64,000 nucleotides of DNA from Thiohalomonas sp041685045 (GTDB lineage Bacteria; Pseudomonadota; Gammaproteobacteria; Thiohalomonadales; Thiohalomonadaceae): positions 372,001 to 436,000 of the forward strand of contig JAWLGP010000001.1 in the NCBI GenBank assembly GCA_041685045.1. Reading direction: 5' to 3'. The translations under genes were made by a program, and so were the position numbers. Position 1 is the stretch's first letter, and each line of letters opens with the position of its first letter. The notes beneath the pieces are model-generated. The model was not told the DNA's origin and did not search any database. It saw only the letters and a list, made by a program, of their open reading frames with translations. Shown one piece after another: positions 47,139 to 58,038 of this stretch.

Positions 47139-50100
47139 ATGAGACGAGCCACCGCCCAGTTGCTCTCGATCGGCCTGGCGCTGCTGCTGGCCGAGCCCGT
47201 GCTGGCGGCCTGCTCGCCTTACTACCCGCTGGCGACCATCAACGAGATCCACCGCTCCGGTAACGCCGATCGGTTCGTCGAGGTAAAGCTCATCGACACG
47301 ACCATTGCGCGCGCCACCTATTCCGAGTGGGTGGTCTCCATCTGTAGTGCCGATATCACCGGTTGTACCGGCGAGATTTCCCTCGGGAATGGGCTGGTGG
47401 ACGATGCGGGGCTGCCCTGGATCGTCATCCCCAAGGCGCTGATACCCGATGCGAATTGCCTGCCGCTCGATGGCGAGTTCGACGTGCTCCTGAAAGACGG
47501 CAGCGGCGCCGCCGGCAAGACCATCGACTATTTCAGCAACTCCGGTTACGAACAGCAGCGCGATCCGGGCTGCACCCCCTACTTCGACTGGCAGTTCGGC
47601 GGCTCCAACGGCCACACCCTGAAGCGGGAACCGGACGGCAGCGGGGATTGGACCTGGGACACGGGCAATTCGGTCAAACCCACCACCTCCGACACCAACT
47701 CGCCCCCGGAACCGCCGCCGGACGGAAGCAGCACCCCTTACCTGAATGTCGCCAACGTCACGGTGGAACGGGGCGGCACCGCCGTGTTCACGGTGGGCCT
47801 GTACGAAGAGGACGCGGGCGGCAATTGGGTGGCGACCACGCGCACCTACGATATCCATTTCAGCTACCAAACCCTCTACGGCACCGCCATCCCCGATGAC
47901 CCGGCCACCCCGGCGGTGGACGGCGACTACTATGGGGTGGCCGCGGTCGAAGGCGTGATCCCGGCCAACTCCGAAAGCACCACCGTTTCCGTACAGACCA
48001 CCATCGGTTTTCGCAGCGACAGTCTGGAACGGTACTTCTATCTCCTGATCACCGAGAGCGACTACGCCGCCTTTATCAATCAGTTCGCCATCGGCTACAT
48101 CACGCCAGCGGCGTTCGACCATTTCGGGCTAGGCCACAATCTCAACGCGCTCACCTGTGAGCCGCTGTCGGTCACGATCAGCGCCATCGACACCGGTGGC
48201 AACGCGGTGAACGACTACACGGGGCTGATAGCGCTTTCGACCAGCAGCGGACACGGCGACTGGCATCTGACCGACATCGCGGGCGATGCCCTCGGTACGC
48301 TGACGGCGGGCGCGAGCGACAACGGAAGTGCCACCTATCGGTTTGTCGATGACGACGACGGCGTAGTCACCCTGGCGCTCTCCGACGCCCATGCCGAAAC
48401 CTTCACCATCACGGTTGCAGACAGCGCGGCCGCCGTCACCAGCAGCGGGCTCGCCGTCACCTTTCGGCCCTACGGATTCACTGTCACCCCCGACCTTTCG
48501 GCGGACGCCCTGATCGCGGGAAAGCCCGCCCCCTTTCGACTTCATGCCGTGGGCAAGACACCGGCACAGCCTGGCTGCAGTCCGATCCGGGGCTATAGCG
48601 GCAGCAAGGCGCTCAATTTCTGGTATGCCTACGATGACCCGGACAGCGACAGCGTGGTGGGAACGCCGAGCCCGACCGTTGCCGACGCGGATGAGGCCGT
48701 ACTGCTGACCAGCCTTGAAGGGGACGCCGGCAACCGGTTGACGGTCGCTTTCGACGACGGCGTCGGCGAGCCCCTTTCGTTGAGCTACCCGGATGCGGGC
48801 CGGATACGGTTTTACGTGAAGGATGACAGCGGCGTCGGCGCGCCGCCCGCCGGCAGCGGCAGCGAGATCGCCACTGGTGAGGATGGCGCAGGCAACGCCG
48901 TGCTCGGCGACCTCGCGCTGGTGGTGCGGCCGTGGCTGTTCACCATCGACTTCCCGCTGCCGGCCTCACCGGCCGAGGGCGATCGCGACCTCAACGGCAG
49001 CGGCGGCTTCTCCTATGCCGACATCGCCGGCGCCAGCGTGTTCGCCACCGCCGGCGCCCTCTTCCCCGCACGCATCAAGGCGGTGGCCTGGCAGGCGGCC
49101 GACGATGCCGATGCCGACGGGATCGCCGATCCCGGTGCCGACCTCTACGACAACCCGACCACCGCCAGTTTCAACCGTGAAGCGTCGGCGGAGACCGTCA
49201 CGCTCAACCACGCGCTCCGGTTGCCGGACACCGACGCCACGGCCGGCGTGCTCAGCCACGGTGAGGCTATCGGCGGTTTTGTGAACGGTGTGGCCGAGGT
49301 CGAGCTCGCCTTCAGCGAAGTCGGAGTGATCGATCTGGCAGCCGCCCTCAGCGACGGCAGCTATCTCGGCCAGGACGACGTCACCGGCGACGTCACCCAC
49401 GTGGGGCGTTTCGTGCCGCACCACTTCTCCGTCACGGCGGCGAGTACGCCCGACTTCAACACCGGCTGCAGTGGCTTCAGCTATCTCGGGCAGGAATTTG
49501 TGCTGCTGACCCCGCCCGAAGTCACCATCGTCGCCCGCAACGCCGGCGGTGCCCCTACCGAAAACTACGAAGGCGATTTCTGGCGACTGGGCAGCGAACT
49601 GACCGTGGACCCCAATGCCGATTGCAGCGGGTCCGGCTTCTGTTACGCCAGCGTTGTGCCGCTGGCGGTGCGGTGCGGCGACGGTAGCGGTGCGGACCCG
49701 GCGACCTGCAGTGTGCTCAGCCATCCCGGCGGGGGCGTCGGCTACGGGCCGGTATCGAACGTCAACGGCACAGTGGCGTTTACGATGCACAGCGGTGCTC
49801 GATTCGACTTTTCGCGTCCGGTCAGCGGTACGCTCAATCCGTTCGATCCGGACGTGGCGCTGACCATCCAGCTGGAGGATTTGGACGGGATCGCCGGGAG
49901 CCTCTTCATCGCCCACATCGGTGCCTATAACGACACCCTGGCCGGCCCCGACGGGAGTGAGGGCACGGCCGACGATGATCCCGATTTCAACGTGAGCGGC
50001 GATCGCCTGCTGCGCCATGGCCGGTTGATGGTGGACAACGCCTTCGGCTCCGAGTTGCTGGCGCTGCACGTGCCAACACGGCTGGAACACTATGAAAACG

Positions 50101-50480
50101 GCGCGTTTGTCTTCACCGCCGACGACAACTGCACCACCGGCACCGACGTGCGGCTGCACGATCTGGGCAGCACCCTGGTACCCGCCGATACCTGTGTCCT
50201 CGACGCCGGCGACCCGGCCACCGATGCGACCACGACGGCCTGCGCCGACCCTGCGCCAACCGCGCTTCAGTTTGCCGAACCGGCGGTCACCGGCTCATTG
50301 AACCTGTGGCTGGCACCGGCGGCCGGGGGCAAGACCGGGACCATTGGTGTCGAGGTCACCGTCCCCGACCACCTGCGCTACGACTGGTCCGGAACCGGCA
50401 TCGCCAATCCCCAGGCCCGCGCCACCTTCGGGATCTTCAGTGGCAGTGATGCGTTGATCTACATCCGGGAACGGTATTGA
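47139..50480 (+). CDS. mshQ: MshQ-like large exported protein (DUF6701)
   Basis: The 1113-residue protein has a signal peptide (MRRATAQLLSIGLALLLAEPVLAACS), an N-terminal lamin-tail/LTD-like region (about 25-160), then repetitive beta-rich domains and a C-terminal part like DUF6701, ending YDWSGTGIANPQARATFGIF. MshQ lies at the end of msh operons and is thought to act as a tip or adhesin protein. The start codon ATG at 47139 lies five bases behind mshP; the long open frame upstream is a shadow. Confidence 0.88.
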   Translation: MRRATAQLLSIGLALLLAEPVLAACSPYYPLATINEIHRSGNADRFVEVKLIDTTIARATYSEWVVSICSADITGCTGEISLGNGLVDDAGLPWIVIPKALIPDANCLPLDGEFDVLLKDGSGAAGKTIDYFSNSGYEQQRDPGCTPYFDWQFGGSNGHTLKREPDGSGDWTWDTGNSVKPTTSDTNSPPEPPPDGSSTPYLNVANVTVERGGTAVFTVGLYEEDAGGNWVATTRTYDIHFSYQTLYGTAIPDDPATPAVDGDYYGVAAVEGVIPANSESTTVSVQTTIGFRSDSLERYFYLLITESDYAAFINQFAIGYITPAAFDHFGLGHNLNALTCEPLSVTISAIDTGGNAVNDYTGLIALSTSSGHGDWHLTDIAGDALGTLTAGASDNGSATYRFVDDDDGVVTLALSDAHAETFTITVADSAAAVTSSGLAVTFRPYGFTVTPDLSADALIAGKPAPFRLHAVGKTPAQPGCSPIRGYSGSKALNFWYAYDDPDSDSVVGTPSPTVADADEAVLLTSLEGDAGNRLTVAFDDGVGEPLSLSYPDAGRIRFYVKDDSGVGAPPAGSGSEIATGEDGAGNAVLGDLALVVRPWLFTIDFPLPASPAEGDRDLNGSGGFSYADIAGASVFATAGALFPARIKAVAWQAADDADADGIADPGADLYDNPTTASFNREASAETVTLNHALRLPDTDATAGVLSHGEAIGGFVNGVAEVELAFSEVGVIDLAAALSDGSYLGQDDVTGDVTHVGRFVPHHFSVTAASTPDFNTGCSGFSYLGQEFVLLTPPEVTIVARNAGGAPTENYEGDFWRLGSELTVDPNADCSGSGFCYASVVPLAVRCGDGSGADPATCSVLSHPGGGVGYGPVSNVNGTVAFTMHSGARFDFSRPVSGTLNPFDPDVALTIQLEDLDGIAGSLFIAHIGAYNDTLAGPDGSEGTADDDPDFNVSGDRLLRHGRLMVDNAFGSELLALHVPTRLEHYENGAFVFTADDNCTTGTDVRLHDLGSTLVPADTCVLDAGDPATDATTTACADPAPTALQFAEPAVTGSLNLWLAPAAGGKTGTIGVEVTVPDHLRYDWSGTGIANPQARATFGIFSGSDALIYIRERY

Positions 50481-50519
50481 GTTCCGCATCGGGTCGGGGC
50501 GCTCGCCAAAAGGGAGGAA

Positions 50520-51937
<1,418 letters not shown>

Positions 51938-51941
<4 letters not shown>

Positions 51942-53032
51942 GGGCGTGCATCCGGTTGGGATTTGGAATCGGAGAGCGGCAGCAACACCGTGAAAACGGT
52001 CTGGCCGGGGCGGCTGTCGCATTCGATGAGGCCGCCGTGGGCGTTGATCAGCGATTGCGCAATCGGTAGTCCAAGCCCGGTGCCGCCGGGGCGGCCGGAG
52101 ACCATCGGCAGGAACACGCTCTCCCTGACCTCGGCCGAGATGCCGGGGCCGTTGTCGATGACGTCGATGCGGGCCACCAATTTGTGGAGGGTGTGGCCGA
52201 TGGTGTACTGGCGCAGCGTGCGGGTGCGCAGGACGATGGTCCCCTCCCCACCGACCGCCTGAGTCGCATTCTTCACCAGATTCAGGATCGCCTGGATCAG
52301 CTGGTCCGGGTCGGCGGTCAACTCCGGGATGCTGGGGTCGTAGTCGCGCTGGATGTCGACGCCGCGGGGCACTTCGGCACCCACCAGCTGGCGCACCCGC
52401 TCCAACACCTCATGGAGGTTGACCCGACACCGTTGGGGCAGCGCATTGGGGCCAAGCATGCGGTTCATCAGGTTTTGCAGGCGGTCCGCTTCGCTGATGA
52501 TGATGCGGGTGTACTCCTTCAGCTCTTCGTTGTTCAGCTCGCGTTCCAGGAGCTGGGCCGCACCGCGCAGGCCGCCGAGTGGATTCTTGATCTCGTGGGC
52601 CAGTCCTCGCACGAGGGCGCGGGTGGCGTGACTTTGGCTGAGCAGACTCTCCTCACGCACGATGCGCAGCTGGCGATCGATCTGGTTCATCTCCACCAGG
52701 ATTTCGCGCTCGTGATAGGGGTCGCTCAAGGGCACGGCAGTGAGGTCGACGGTCACCCGGCGCTCTCCCGCCCCGAGATCGAGCACCAACTCGCGCTCGG
52801 TGAACGGATGACCGGTTTCGATCACCGTGTGCAGCGCCGCGACGAGGTCGGCGTCAGTGAGCAGCTCGGAAGCCCGGGCACCGGCCACGCGCCGGGCGCT
52901 GACCGCGAACAGCATTTCACCGGCGGGGTTGAGATATTGGAGCCGAAGGTCACCGTCGAACAGCATGACGGCGGTGTGCAGGTTCTCGATAACCCGCCGA
53001 AGCAGCTCCGTCGATGTGGGGCTCACAGACAT
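51938..53032 (-). CDS. ntrB: NtrB, nitrogen-sensing histidine kinase
   Basis: The 364-residue soluble kinase has an N-terminal PAS domain (TAVMLFDGDLRLQYLNPAGEMLF), a phospho-acceptor His in GLAHEIKNPLGGLRGA, and an ATPase domain with the N box (AILNLVKNATQAVG) and GTGLGLPIAQSLINAHGG. It phosphorylates or dephosphorylates NtrC under PII control. The start at MSVSPTS was chosen to match the short N-terminus of NtrB proteins. Confidence 0.96.
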
Positions 53033-53206
53033 GCAAACCCTCTTGCAAGAAACAAACCAAGAGGCGCGTCGACGGCCGCTGAATCCGCCGCCGCGATCGC
53101 AGTGAAACAACTGGGGCAGAAACAAAGACTTAGGCTGAAGCCCTGCCGGCGTGAGCCATCCGGCCATTACCCGTTAACCAGGATTCTAAACGACGGATCG
53201 GATAAA

Positions 53207-53223
53207 TGCACCAAACTGGTGCA
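53207..53223. promoter_or_regulatory. NtrC-binding site upstream of ntrB
   Basis: TGCACCAAACTGGTGCA is a perfect match to TGCACC-N4-TGGTGCA. It lies about 175 bases before the ntrB start, in the 224-base gap between the DUF4124 gene and ntrBC. NtrC control of its own operon is thus likely. A weaker match (TGCACTAACTTGGTGCG, 53344-53360) lies inside the 3' end of the DUF4124 gene. Confidence 0.85.
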
Positions 53224-53256
53224 GACACCGGACGAGCTGCGGTGTGAGAGAGCGGA

Positions 53257-53784
53257 CTAGGGGCGCGGCACCGTGTGCTTGTGGACGTAAAAGGTGTTCG
53301 CTTCACTGGTTGCCAAGGGGACACCGTTGGCATCGAGCACCTGTGCACTAACTTGGTGCGCCCCCCGGTAGACGGGCTGCACCGTGTAGCTGCCGGCCGC
53401 TTCGGCAACCAAGGCCTGCTGACCATCCACCAGCACAACGACGCGGTGCCCGGTGGCAAGCGACGGGGCCACGGAGACGGTGACCGGGATCGTGAAGTCG
53501 GCCGTCCAGAAGGTTTCTTCCGGTTGCGGACGCAGGATGGAGACCGTGTAGTCGAGCCGCTGTGGCTCACTGGCCTTCGGATGCGGTGCGGCCCCGGTTG
53601 GTGGCGTGCGGGGAGGGGGGGGCGCGGAAAAGGTCTGCACCTCGTCCAACTGAATCGCTTCACCGGCCGGCGGCTGCTGGTCGGTGAACTCGACCGTGCC
53701 ATCGGGATGTACGACGCGATAGCCGGTCTCGGCAGCGAATGCCAGCACCGGGATCAACAACAGCAAAACGGCCCAACGGTTCAT
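53257..53784 (-). CDS. DUF4124-type exported protein
   Basis: The 175-residue protein has a signal peptide (MNRWAVLLLLIPVLAFAAE) and a DUF4124 start (GYRVVHPDGTVEFTDQQPPAG), a Pro-rich linker, then an immunoglobulin-like domain (PVTVSVAPSLATGHRVVVLVDG). The role is unknown. This gene is regularly found between glnA and ntrB in gammaproteobacteria, as here. The larger open frame through this region is a glnA shadow. Confidence 0.85.
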   Translation of the reverse strand: MNRWAVLLLLIPVLAFAAETGYRVVHPDGTVEFTDQQPPAGEAIQLDEVQTFSAPPPPRTPPTGAAPHPKASEPQRLDYTVSILRPQPEETFWTADFTIPVTVSVAPSLATGHRVVVLVDGQQALVAEAAGSYTVQPVYRGAHQVSAQVLDANGVPLATSEANTFYVHKHTVPRP

Positions 53785-53810
53785 GGGCGGAGCATAGCGC
53801 GCGCGCTTAC

Positions 53811-53841
53811 AAAAAAAAACGCCCCCGCACACGGCGGGGGC
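53811..53841 (-). terminator. Rho-independent terminator after glnA
   Basis: On the minus strand GCCCCCGC and GCGGGGGC form an eight-base-pair stem over a five-base loop, followed by GTTTTTTTTT. It lies between glnA and the DUF4124 gene. Confidence 0.92.
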
Positions 53842-53870
53842 GCTTTTCGTCGACCACTCGGGAGAGTCGA

Positions 53871-55280
53871 TCAGACGCTGTAGTACATGTCGAACTCGAC
53901 CGGATGGGTGGTCATCCGCAGACGGGTCACGTCTTCCATCTTCAGGTTGATGTAAGCGCGGATCATGTCCTCGGTGAACACACCGCCGGCGGTCAGGAAC
54001 TCCATGTCGTTCTCGAGCGCTTCCAGCGCCATGTCCAGGGAGTGGCACACGGTCGGGATGTTCTTCGCCTCTTCGGCCGGCAGGTCGTAGAGGTCCTTGT
54101 CCATGGCATCGCCCGGGTGGATCTTGTTCTGGATACCGTCCAGGCCGGCCATCAGCATGGCGGTGAAGGCCAGGTAGGGGTTGGCGATCGGGTCCGGGAA
54201 GCGGACTTCGACACGACGCCCCTTGGGGTTGGTGACGTACGGGATGCGGATCGACGCGGAGCGGTTGCGGGCGGAGTAGGCCAGCATTACCGGAGCCTCG
54301 AAGCCGGGGACCAGACGCTTGTAGGAGTTGGTGCCCGGGTTGGTGAAGGCGTTCAGGGCACGGGCGTGCTTGATGATGCCGCCGATGTAGTACAGGGCCG
54401 TCTCGGAAAGCCCGCCGTACTGGTTGCCGGCGAACAGGTTGGTGCCGTCCTTGGAGATGGACATGTGGACGTGCATCCCCGAGCCGTTGTCGCCGACCAT
54501 CGGCTTCGGCATGAAGGTGGCGGTCTTGCCGTAGGCGTGGGCGACGTTGTGCACGCAGTACTTCAGCACCTGGACTTCGTCGGCCTTCTTGATCAGGGTG
54601 TTGGCGCCGACGCCGATTTCGCACTGGCCGGCGGTGGCCACTTCGTGGTGGTGCACCTCGACATCCAGGCCCATCTCTTCCATCGCCAGGCACATAGCGG
54701 CACGGAGGTCGTTCAGGGAGTCGACCGGCGGCACGGGGAAGTAGCCGCCCTTAACCTTGGGGCGGTGGCCCATGTTGCCGTCGGCATAGACGCGCTCGGT
54801 GTTCCAGCTCGCCTCTTCGGAGTCGATCTTGACGAAGGAGCCGGACATGTCGGAGTTCCAGCGCACGTCGTCGAAAATGAAGAACTCGGGTTCCGGACCG
54901 AACAGGGCACGGTCGCCGATGCCGGTGGACTTCAGGTACTCCTCGGCACGACGAGCGACCGAGCGCGGGTCGCGTTCGTAACCCTGCATGGTGGAGGGCT
55001 CGACGATATCGCAGGTGATGTTGATGGTCGGCTCATCGGTGAAGGGATCGAGCACGGCCGTGCTGGCGTCCGGCATCAGGATCATGTCGGACTCCTGAAT
55101 CCCCTTCCAGCCGGCGATGGAGGAGCCATCGAACATCACCCCGTCCGCGAAGGTGTCCTCGTCGATGTGGCGCGCGGGGTAGCTGACGTGCTGCTGCTTG
55201 CCGCGGGTATCGGTGAAGCGGAAGTCGACGAACTTCACGCCCTTGTCTTTAATGGTCTTGAGAACGTTGTCAGCGGACAT
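53871..55280 (-). CDS. glnA: Glutamine synthetase type I
   Basis: The 469-residue enzyme makes glutamine from glutamate, ammonia and ATP as a dodecamer. It has VKFVDFRFTDTRGK, VMFDGSSIAGWKGIQESDM, the metal-binding EPEFFIFD, NGSGMHVHMSI, NPGTNSYKRLVPGFEAP and the adenylylation site DLYDLPAEE. The ATG at 55280 follows GGAGGC. Expression is from the sigma-54 promoter and NtrC boxes upstream. Confidence 0.98.
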   Translation of the reverse strand: MSADNVLKTIKDKGVKFVDFRFTDTRGKQQHVSYPARHIDEDTFADGVMFDGSSIAGWKGIQESDMILMPDASTAVLDPFTDEPTINITCDIVEPSTMQGYERDPRSVARRAEEYLKSTGIGDRALFGPEPEFFIFDDVRWNSDMSGSFVKIDSEEASWNTERVYADGNMGHRPKVKGGYFPVPPVDSLNDLRAAMCLAMEEMGLDVEVHHHEVATAGQCEIGVGANTLIKKADEVQVLKYCVHNVAHAYGKTATFMPKPMVGDNGSGMHVHMSISKDGTNLFAGNQYGGLSETALYYIGGIIKHARALNAFTNPGTNSYKRLVPGFEAPVMLAYSARNRSASIRIPYVTNPKGRRVEVRFPDPIANPYLAFTAMLMAGLDGIQNKIHPGDAMDKDLYDLPAEEAKNIPTVCHSLDMALEALENDMEFLTAGGVFTEDMIRAYINLKMEDVTRLRMTTHPVEFDMYYSV

Positions 55281-55350
55281 CCGGATGCCTCCAAGTTTAC
55301 GTCTAATGACTGCCCGGTTTCGGGCAGGGAAAATGATGTGGCGCATTATC

Positions 55351-55366
55351 AGCAGGAATTATGCCA
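55351..55366 (-). promoter_or_regulatory. Sigma-54 promoter of glnA
   Basis: On the minus strand TGGCATAATTCCTGCT matches TGGCACG-N4-TTGCW at the invariant GG and GC with exact spacing. It lies 71-86 bases before the glnA start and downstream of the two NtrC boxes. Confidence 0.85.
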
Positions 55367-55429
55367 GTTCGTAAGCCGCTGAAAACGCACATGTTTACAA
55401 CCTGTCTGGGTGATTCGTTACACGGCGCC

Positions 55430-55446
55430 TGCACCGTTATGGTGCA
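55430..55446. promoter_or_regulatory. NtrC-binding site 1 of glnA
   Basis: TGCACCGTTATGGTGCA is a perfect NtrC palindrome about 65-80 bases upstream of the sigma-54 box. Confidence 0.9.
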
Positions 55447-55459
55447 GTCTCCAACAGGT

Positions 55460-55476
55460 CGCACCATCAGGGTGCA
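55460..55476. promoter_or_regulatory. NtrC-binding site 2 of glnA
   Basis: CGCACCATCAGGGTGCA has two mismatches to the consensus and lies 30 bases from site 1, about three helical turns, as expected for cooperative NtrC enhancer sites. It abuts the stop of the CDF gene. Confidence 0.8.
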
Positions 55477-55478
55477 GG

Positions 55479-56657
55479 TCACGCAAAGTAGACCCGCACA
55501 TCGCCGACATCGTTCACGCCCTCTGCACTGGCCCGCATCGCGGCGGTGATGGCCTCGCGGGAGCGGCCGGCCAACCGCTCGCTATCGAGATAGAGGTCGA
55601 CCCACACGCGGCCATCCAGATAATGGAGCGTCACCTGGACGATGGCGGCCGGATCGACCACCGCTTCCCACCGGGGCCGCAGTACAGAAAGCAGGGCATG
55701 GCGTGACGGCAGCCCAATGCTCGGCGCCGCCTCCTCGTCATCCTCCGGGTCGATGTGCACGAGCACGTCCGAGACCTCATCGAACCGGTCTACCAGGCGC
55801 CGTTGCGCCGTGACCGAGATGTAGTGGCCCTCGGACACACTCAGCTTGGGGTCCACCAGCACATGGACATCCACCAGCGCATCGGAACCCATGCGGCGTG
55901 TGCGCAGCTGATGAACCGAGCAGACACCATCCACTTGTTCCAGCTCCCGCCGGATCGCCTCCACCGTTTCCGGGTCGAGGCCGGTATCCACCAGTTCACG
56001 CAGGGAGTGCCAGCCGAGATCCCATCCCACCTTGGCGATCATCACGGCGACGGCGACGGCGGCAATGGCGTCCAGGTAGGTCAGGCCGGCCATGGTACCA
56101 CCCACGCCCACCAGCACCACCACCGAAGAGGCGGCGTCGGAGCGGTGGTGCCAGGCGTTGGCCTTTAGCAGGTTGGAGCGAATGCGGCGGGCAACCACCA
56201 GGGTGTAACGGTACAGCGCCTCCTTGGCCAGGATGGAGACAAGTGCACCCCACAGGGCGATCTGGCTCGGGATCAGCAGTGCCTCGGGGTGAAAAAGTCG
56301 CCGAGTCGCATCGAAGGCGATACCGATGGCCACCGCGATCAGCACCAGGCCCAGTCCGACGGTCATCGCCGTTTCGATGCGGGCGTGACCGTAAGGGTGG
56401 TCTTCGTCGGCCTCCTTGCTGCCGTGCTTGGAGGCGTAGAGAACCATCCCGTCGGTAACGAGATCGGAAAGGGAGTGGATACCGTCGGCGATCAGCGCCT
56501 GCGAATGGCCGACCAGGCCGGCAATGACCTTGGCAACCGACAGCAGCAGGTTGACCACGGCCCCCACCACCGTCACCCGGCGGATGGCGACGAAGCGTTC
56601 GTCGCTCGATGGCTGCGTCTGAACGAACTGCGGGTGGCGGTCGGCGCCGTCGCTCAC
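55479..56657 (-). CDS. Cation diffusion facilitator (CDF) transporter
   Basis: The 392-residue protein has a six-helix membrane domain with the metal-site residues in LIADGIHSLSDLVTDG and NAWHHRSDAASS (H/D pairs), and a long C-terminal region with two ferredoxin-like segments (about 210-290 and 310-392) in place of the usual one. CDF proteins export Zn2+, Fe2+ or Mn2+ in exchange for protons. Its GTG start overlaps the stop of the TusA-like gene (GTGA). The second C-terminal domain is an oddity. Confidence 0.9.
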   Translation of the reverse strand: MSDGADRHPQFVQTQPSSDERFVAIRRVTVVGAVVNLLLSVAKVIAGLVGHSQALIADGIHSLSDLVTDGMVLYASKHGSKEADEDHPYGHARIETAMTVGLGLVLIAVAIGIAFDATRRLFHPEALLIPSQIALWGALVSILAKEALYRYTLVVARRIRSNLLKANAWHHRSDAASSVVVLVGVGGTMAGLTYLDAIAAVAVAVMIAKVGWDLGWHSLRELVDTGLDPETVEAIRRELEQVDGVCSVHQLRTRRMGSDALVDVHVLVDPKLSVSEGHYISVTAQRRLVDRFDEVSDVLVHIDPEDDEEAAPSIGLPSRHALLSVLRPRWEAVVDPAAIVQVTLHYLDGRVWVDLYLDSERLAGRSREAITAAMRASAEGVNDVGDVRVYFA

Positions 56658-56878
56658 TCGCCGACCTCGATCACGATGAATACCTCTCCCTTCTCGGTGC
56701 GGGTCGCCAGCACCTTGTGACCGTTGATGCGGCACCAGGCAGGGATATCGTTGAGTGCACCCGGGTCACTGGCCACCACCTCGAGCGTGTCGCCCGGGGC
56801 GAGCTTCGCCACCGCATCCTGGGTACGGATCACCGGCATCGGGCAGAGCAGGCGGCGGGTGTCGAGCGTTTGGGTCAT
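56654..56878 (-). CDS. TusA-family sulfur carrier
   Basis: The 74-residue protein has the TusA motif TLDTRRLLCPMPVIRTQDAV, where the Cys of CPMP carries persulfide sulfur, and a typical C-terminal VFIVIEVGE strand. TusA-like proteins pass sulfur to tRNA modification, molybdenum cofactor or, in sulfur oxidisers, to the rDsr/sHdr pathways. It is translationally coupled to the CDF gene and lies behind the PP-loop thiouridylase-like gene. Confidence 0.9.
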   Translation of the reverse strand: MTQTLDTRRLLCPMPVIRTQDAVAKLAPGDTLEVVASDPGALNDIPAWCRINGHKVLATRTEKGEVFIVIEVGE

Positions 56879-56994
56879 TGGGGCGGTTTTTAGGGTTAAG
56901 GGTTAAGACGTGACGCGTAACGCCGCCGATTGTCGCCGCAAATTCCCGGGGGGACAACTGGGGTACGCCCGGCAGCTCCGGGTGCCAAAGTCCC

Positions 56995-58038
56995 TCAGAT
57001 CATCCACTGCTCTGAGACTTCGTGCGGCGGCAACGGCGTGACATCGAGTACCTTCGGTTCTCCGCCGTAAGCGCTCACTTCCACGGTCACCCGTTCCGCG
57101 GCGCGGCCCTTGGAGTAGCGGGCGGTGATGCGGGCGGCCAGTTCCAGGTCCGCTTCGGAGAGCTCGCCATCGGCCAGCACCAGCGGGCCGGTGCAACTGG
57201 TGGTGCGCAGGGTGGTGAACTGCTTGCGGTAGCCCTCCATGAACTGATTTTCGCCCTCCTCCCGGCCGACGATCAGCTTGAAGTTGGGCTTCGGTCGGAT
57301 GTGGCGGCCGACCTTCAGCAGCATGATGTCGTCGAGCTCGTACTCGCGGTGGCCGCGGGCCTGCCACAGGTCGACCAGCTTGCGCGAATAGGTCTCGTCG
57401 GTCAGGAAGCAGCAGCCGCCCGCCGGTGTCGCCCACTCGGTGAAACCGAGCTGCTCGGCGAGGGCAATCTGCGGTTTGCGGGTACGCCCGGAAAAGTCGT
57501 AGAGCCGTTCACGATCCACCCAACCCTCGCGCTCGGCGAGGGTGCGGGGAAGGTTCTTGGCGCAGAGGGGACGCAGCAGTCGATCCTCGGCGCCCGACTC
57601 CCGCGCCACCACGGGCATGGTGTCGGCCCGCTGCGACATCGGCCGCTGGCCAACCACTTCGCCGGTGATGATGAAGTCGAAACCGTGCGCCTCCATCCAC
57701 TCCAGCGCCTTGCTCACCATGAAGACCTTGCAGTCGAGGCACGGATTCATGTTGGCGCCGTAGCCGTGCTTGGGATTGAACAGGACCTGTTTGTATTCCT
57801 CGACGATATCGACGATGTGCAGCTTGATGCCGAGCTGCTCCGCGACCCAGAGGGCGTTGTTGCGCTTCGGCTTGGACTGATCTTTTTTGCGGATGGCGTG
57901 GGTGTGGCCCTCGACACAGAATCCTGTGAAGAAGTTGATGCCTTCGACGTGGACCCCCTGGTCCTGAACCACTTTGGCGGCGAGCATGGAGTCGAGACCA
58001 CCCGAGATAAGGGCGACGGCCTTGCGCGGAGTAGACAT
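56995..58038 (-). CDS. PP-loop ATPase of the tRNA-thiouridylase type
   Basis: The 347-residue protein has the PP-loop ALISGGLDSMLAAKVV near residue 10, followed by a nucleotide-binding alpha-hydrolase fold. Conserved cysteines lie in NPCLDCKVFM, GGCCFLTDE and TTSCTGPLV. It resembles proteins annotated as tRNA (5-methylaminomethyl-2-thiouridylate) methyltransferase but lacks a methylase domain, and recalls iron-sulfur tRNA s4U synthetases. Sulfur insertion into tRNA is the most likely role. The TusA-like gene is next on the same strand. Confidence 0.8.
   Translation of the reverse strand: MSTPRKAVALISGGLDSMLAAKVVQDQGVHVEGINFFTGFCVEGHTHAIRKKDQSKPKRNNALWVAEQLGIKLHIVDIVEEYKQVLFNPKHGYGANMNPCLDCKVFMVSKALEWMEAHGFDFIITGEVVGQRPMSQRADTMPVVARESGAEDRLLRPLCAKNLPRTLAEREGWVDRERLYDFSGRTRKPQIALAEQLGFTEWATPAGGCCFLTDETYSRKLVDLWQARGHREYELDDIMLLKVGRHIRPKPNFKLIVGREEGENQFMEGYRKQFTTLRTTSCTGPLVLADGELSEADLELAARITARYSKGRAAERVTVEVSAYGGEPKVLDVTPLPPHEVSEQWMI

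Noticed and set aside
53044..53059. Sigma-54-like sequence TGGTTTGTTTCTTGCA on the minus strand before ntrB
   Set aside because: Spacing fits the consensus, but transcription would start almost on the ntrB start codon, leaving no leader. Kept as coincidence.
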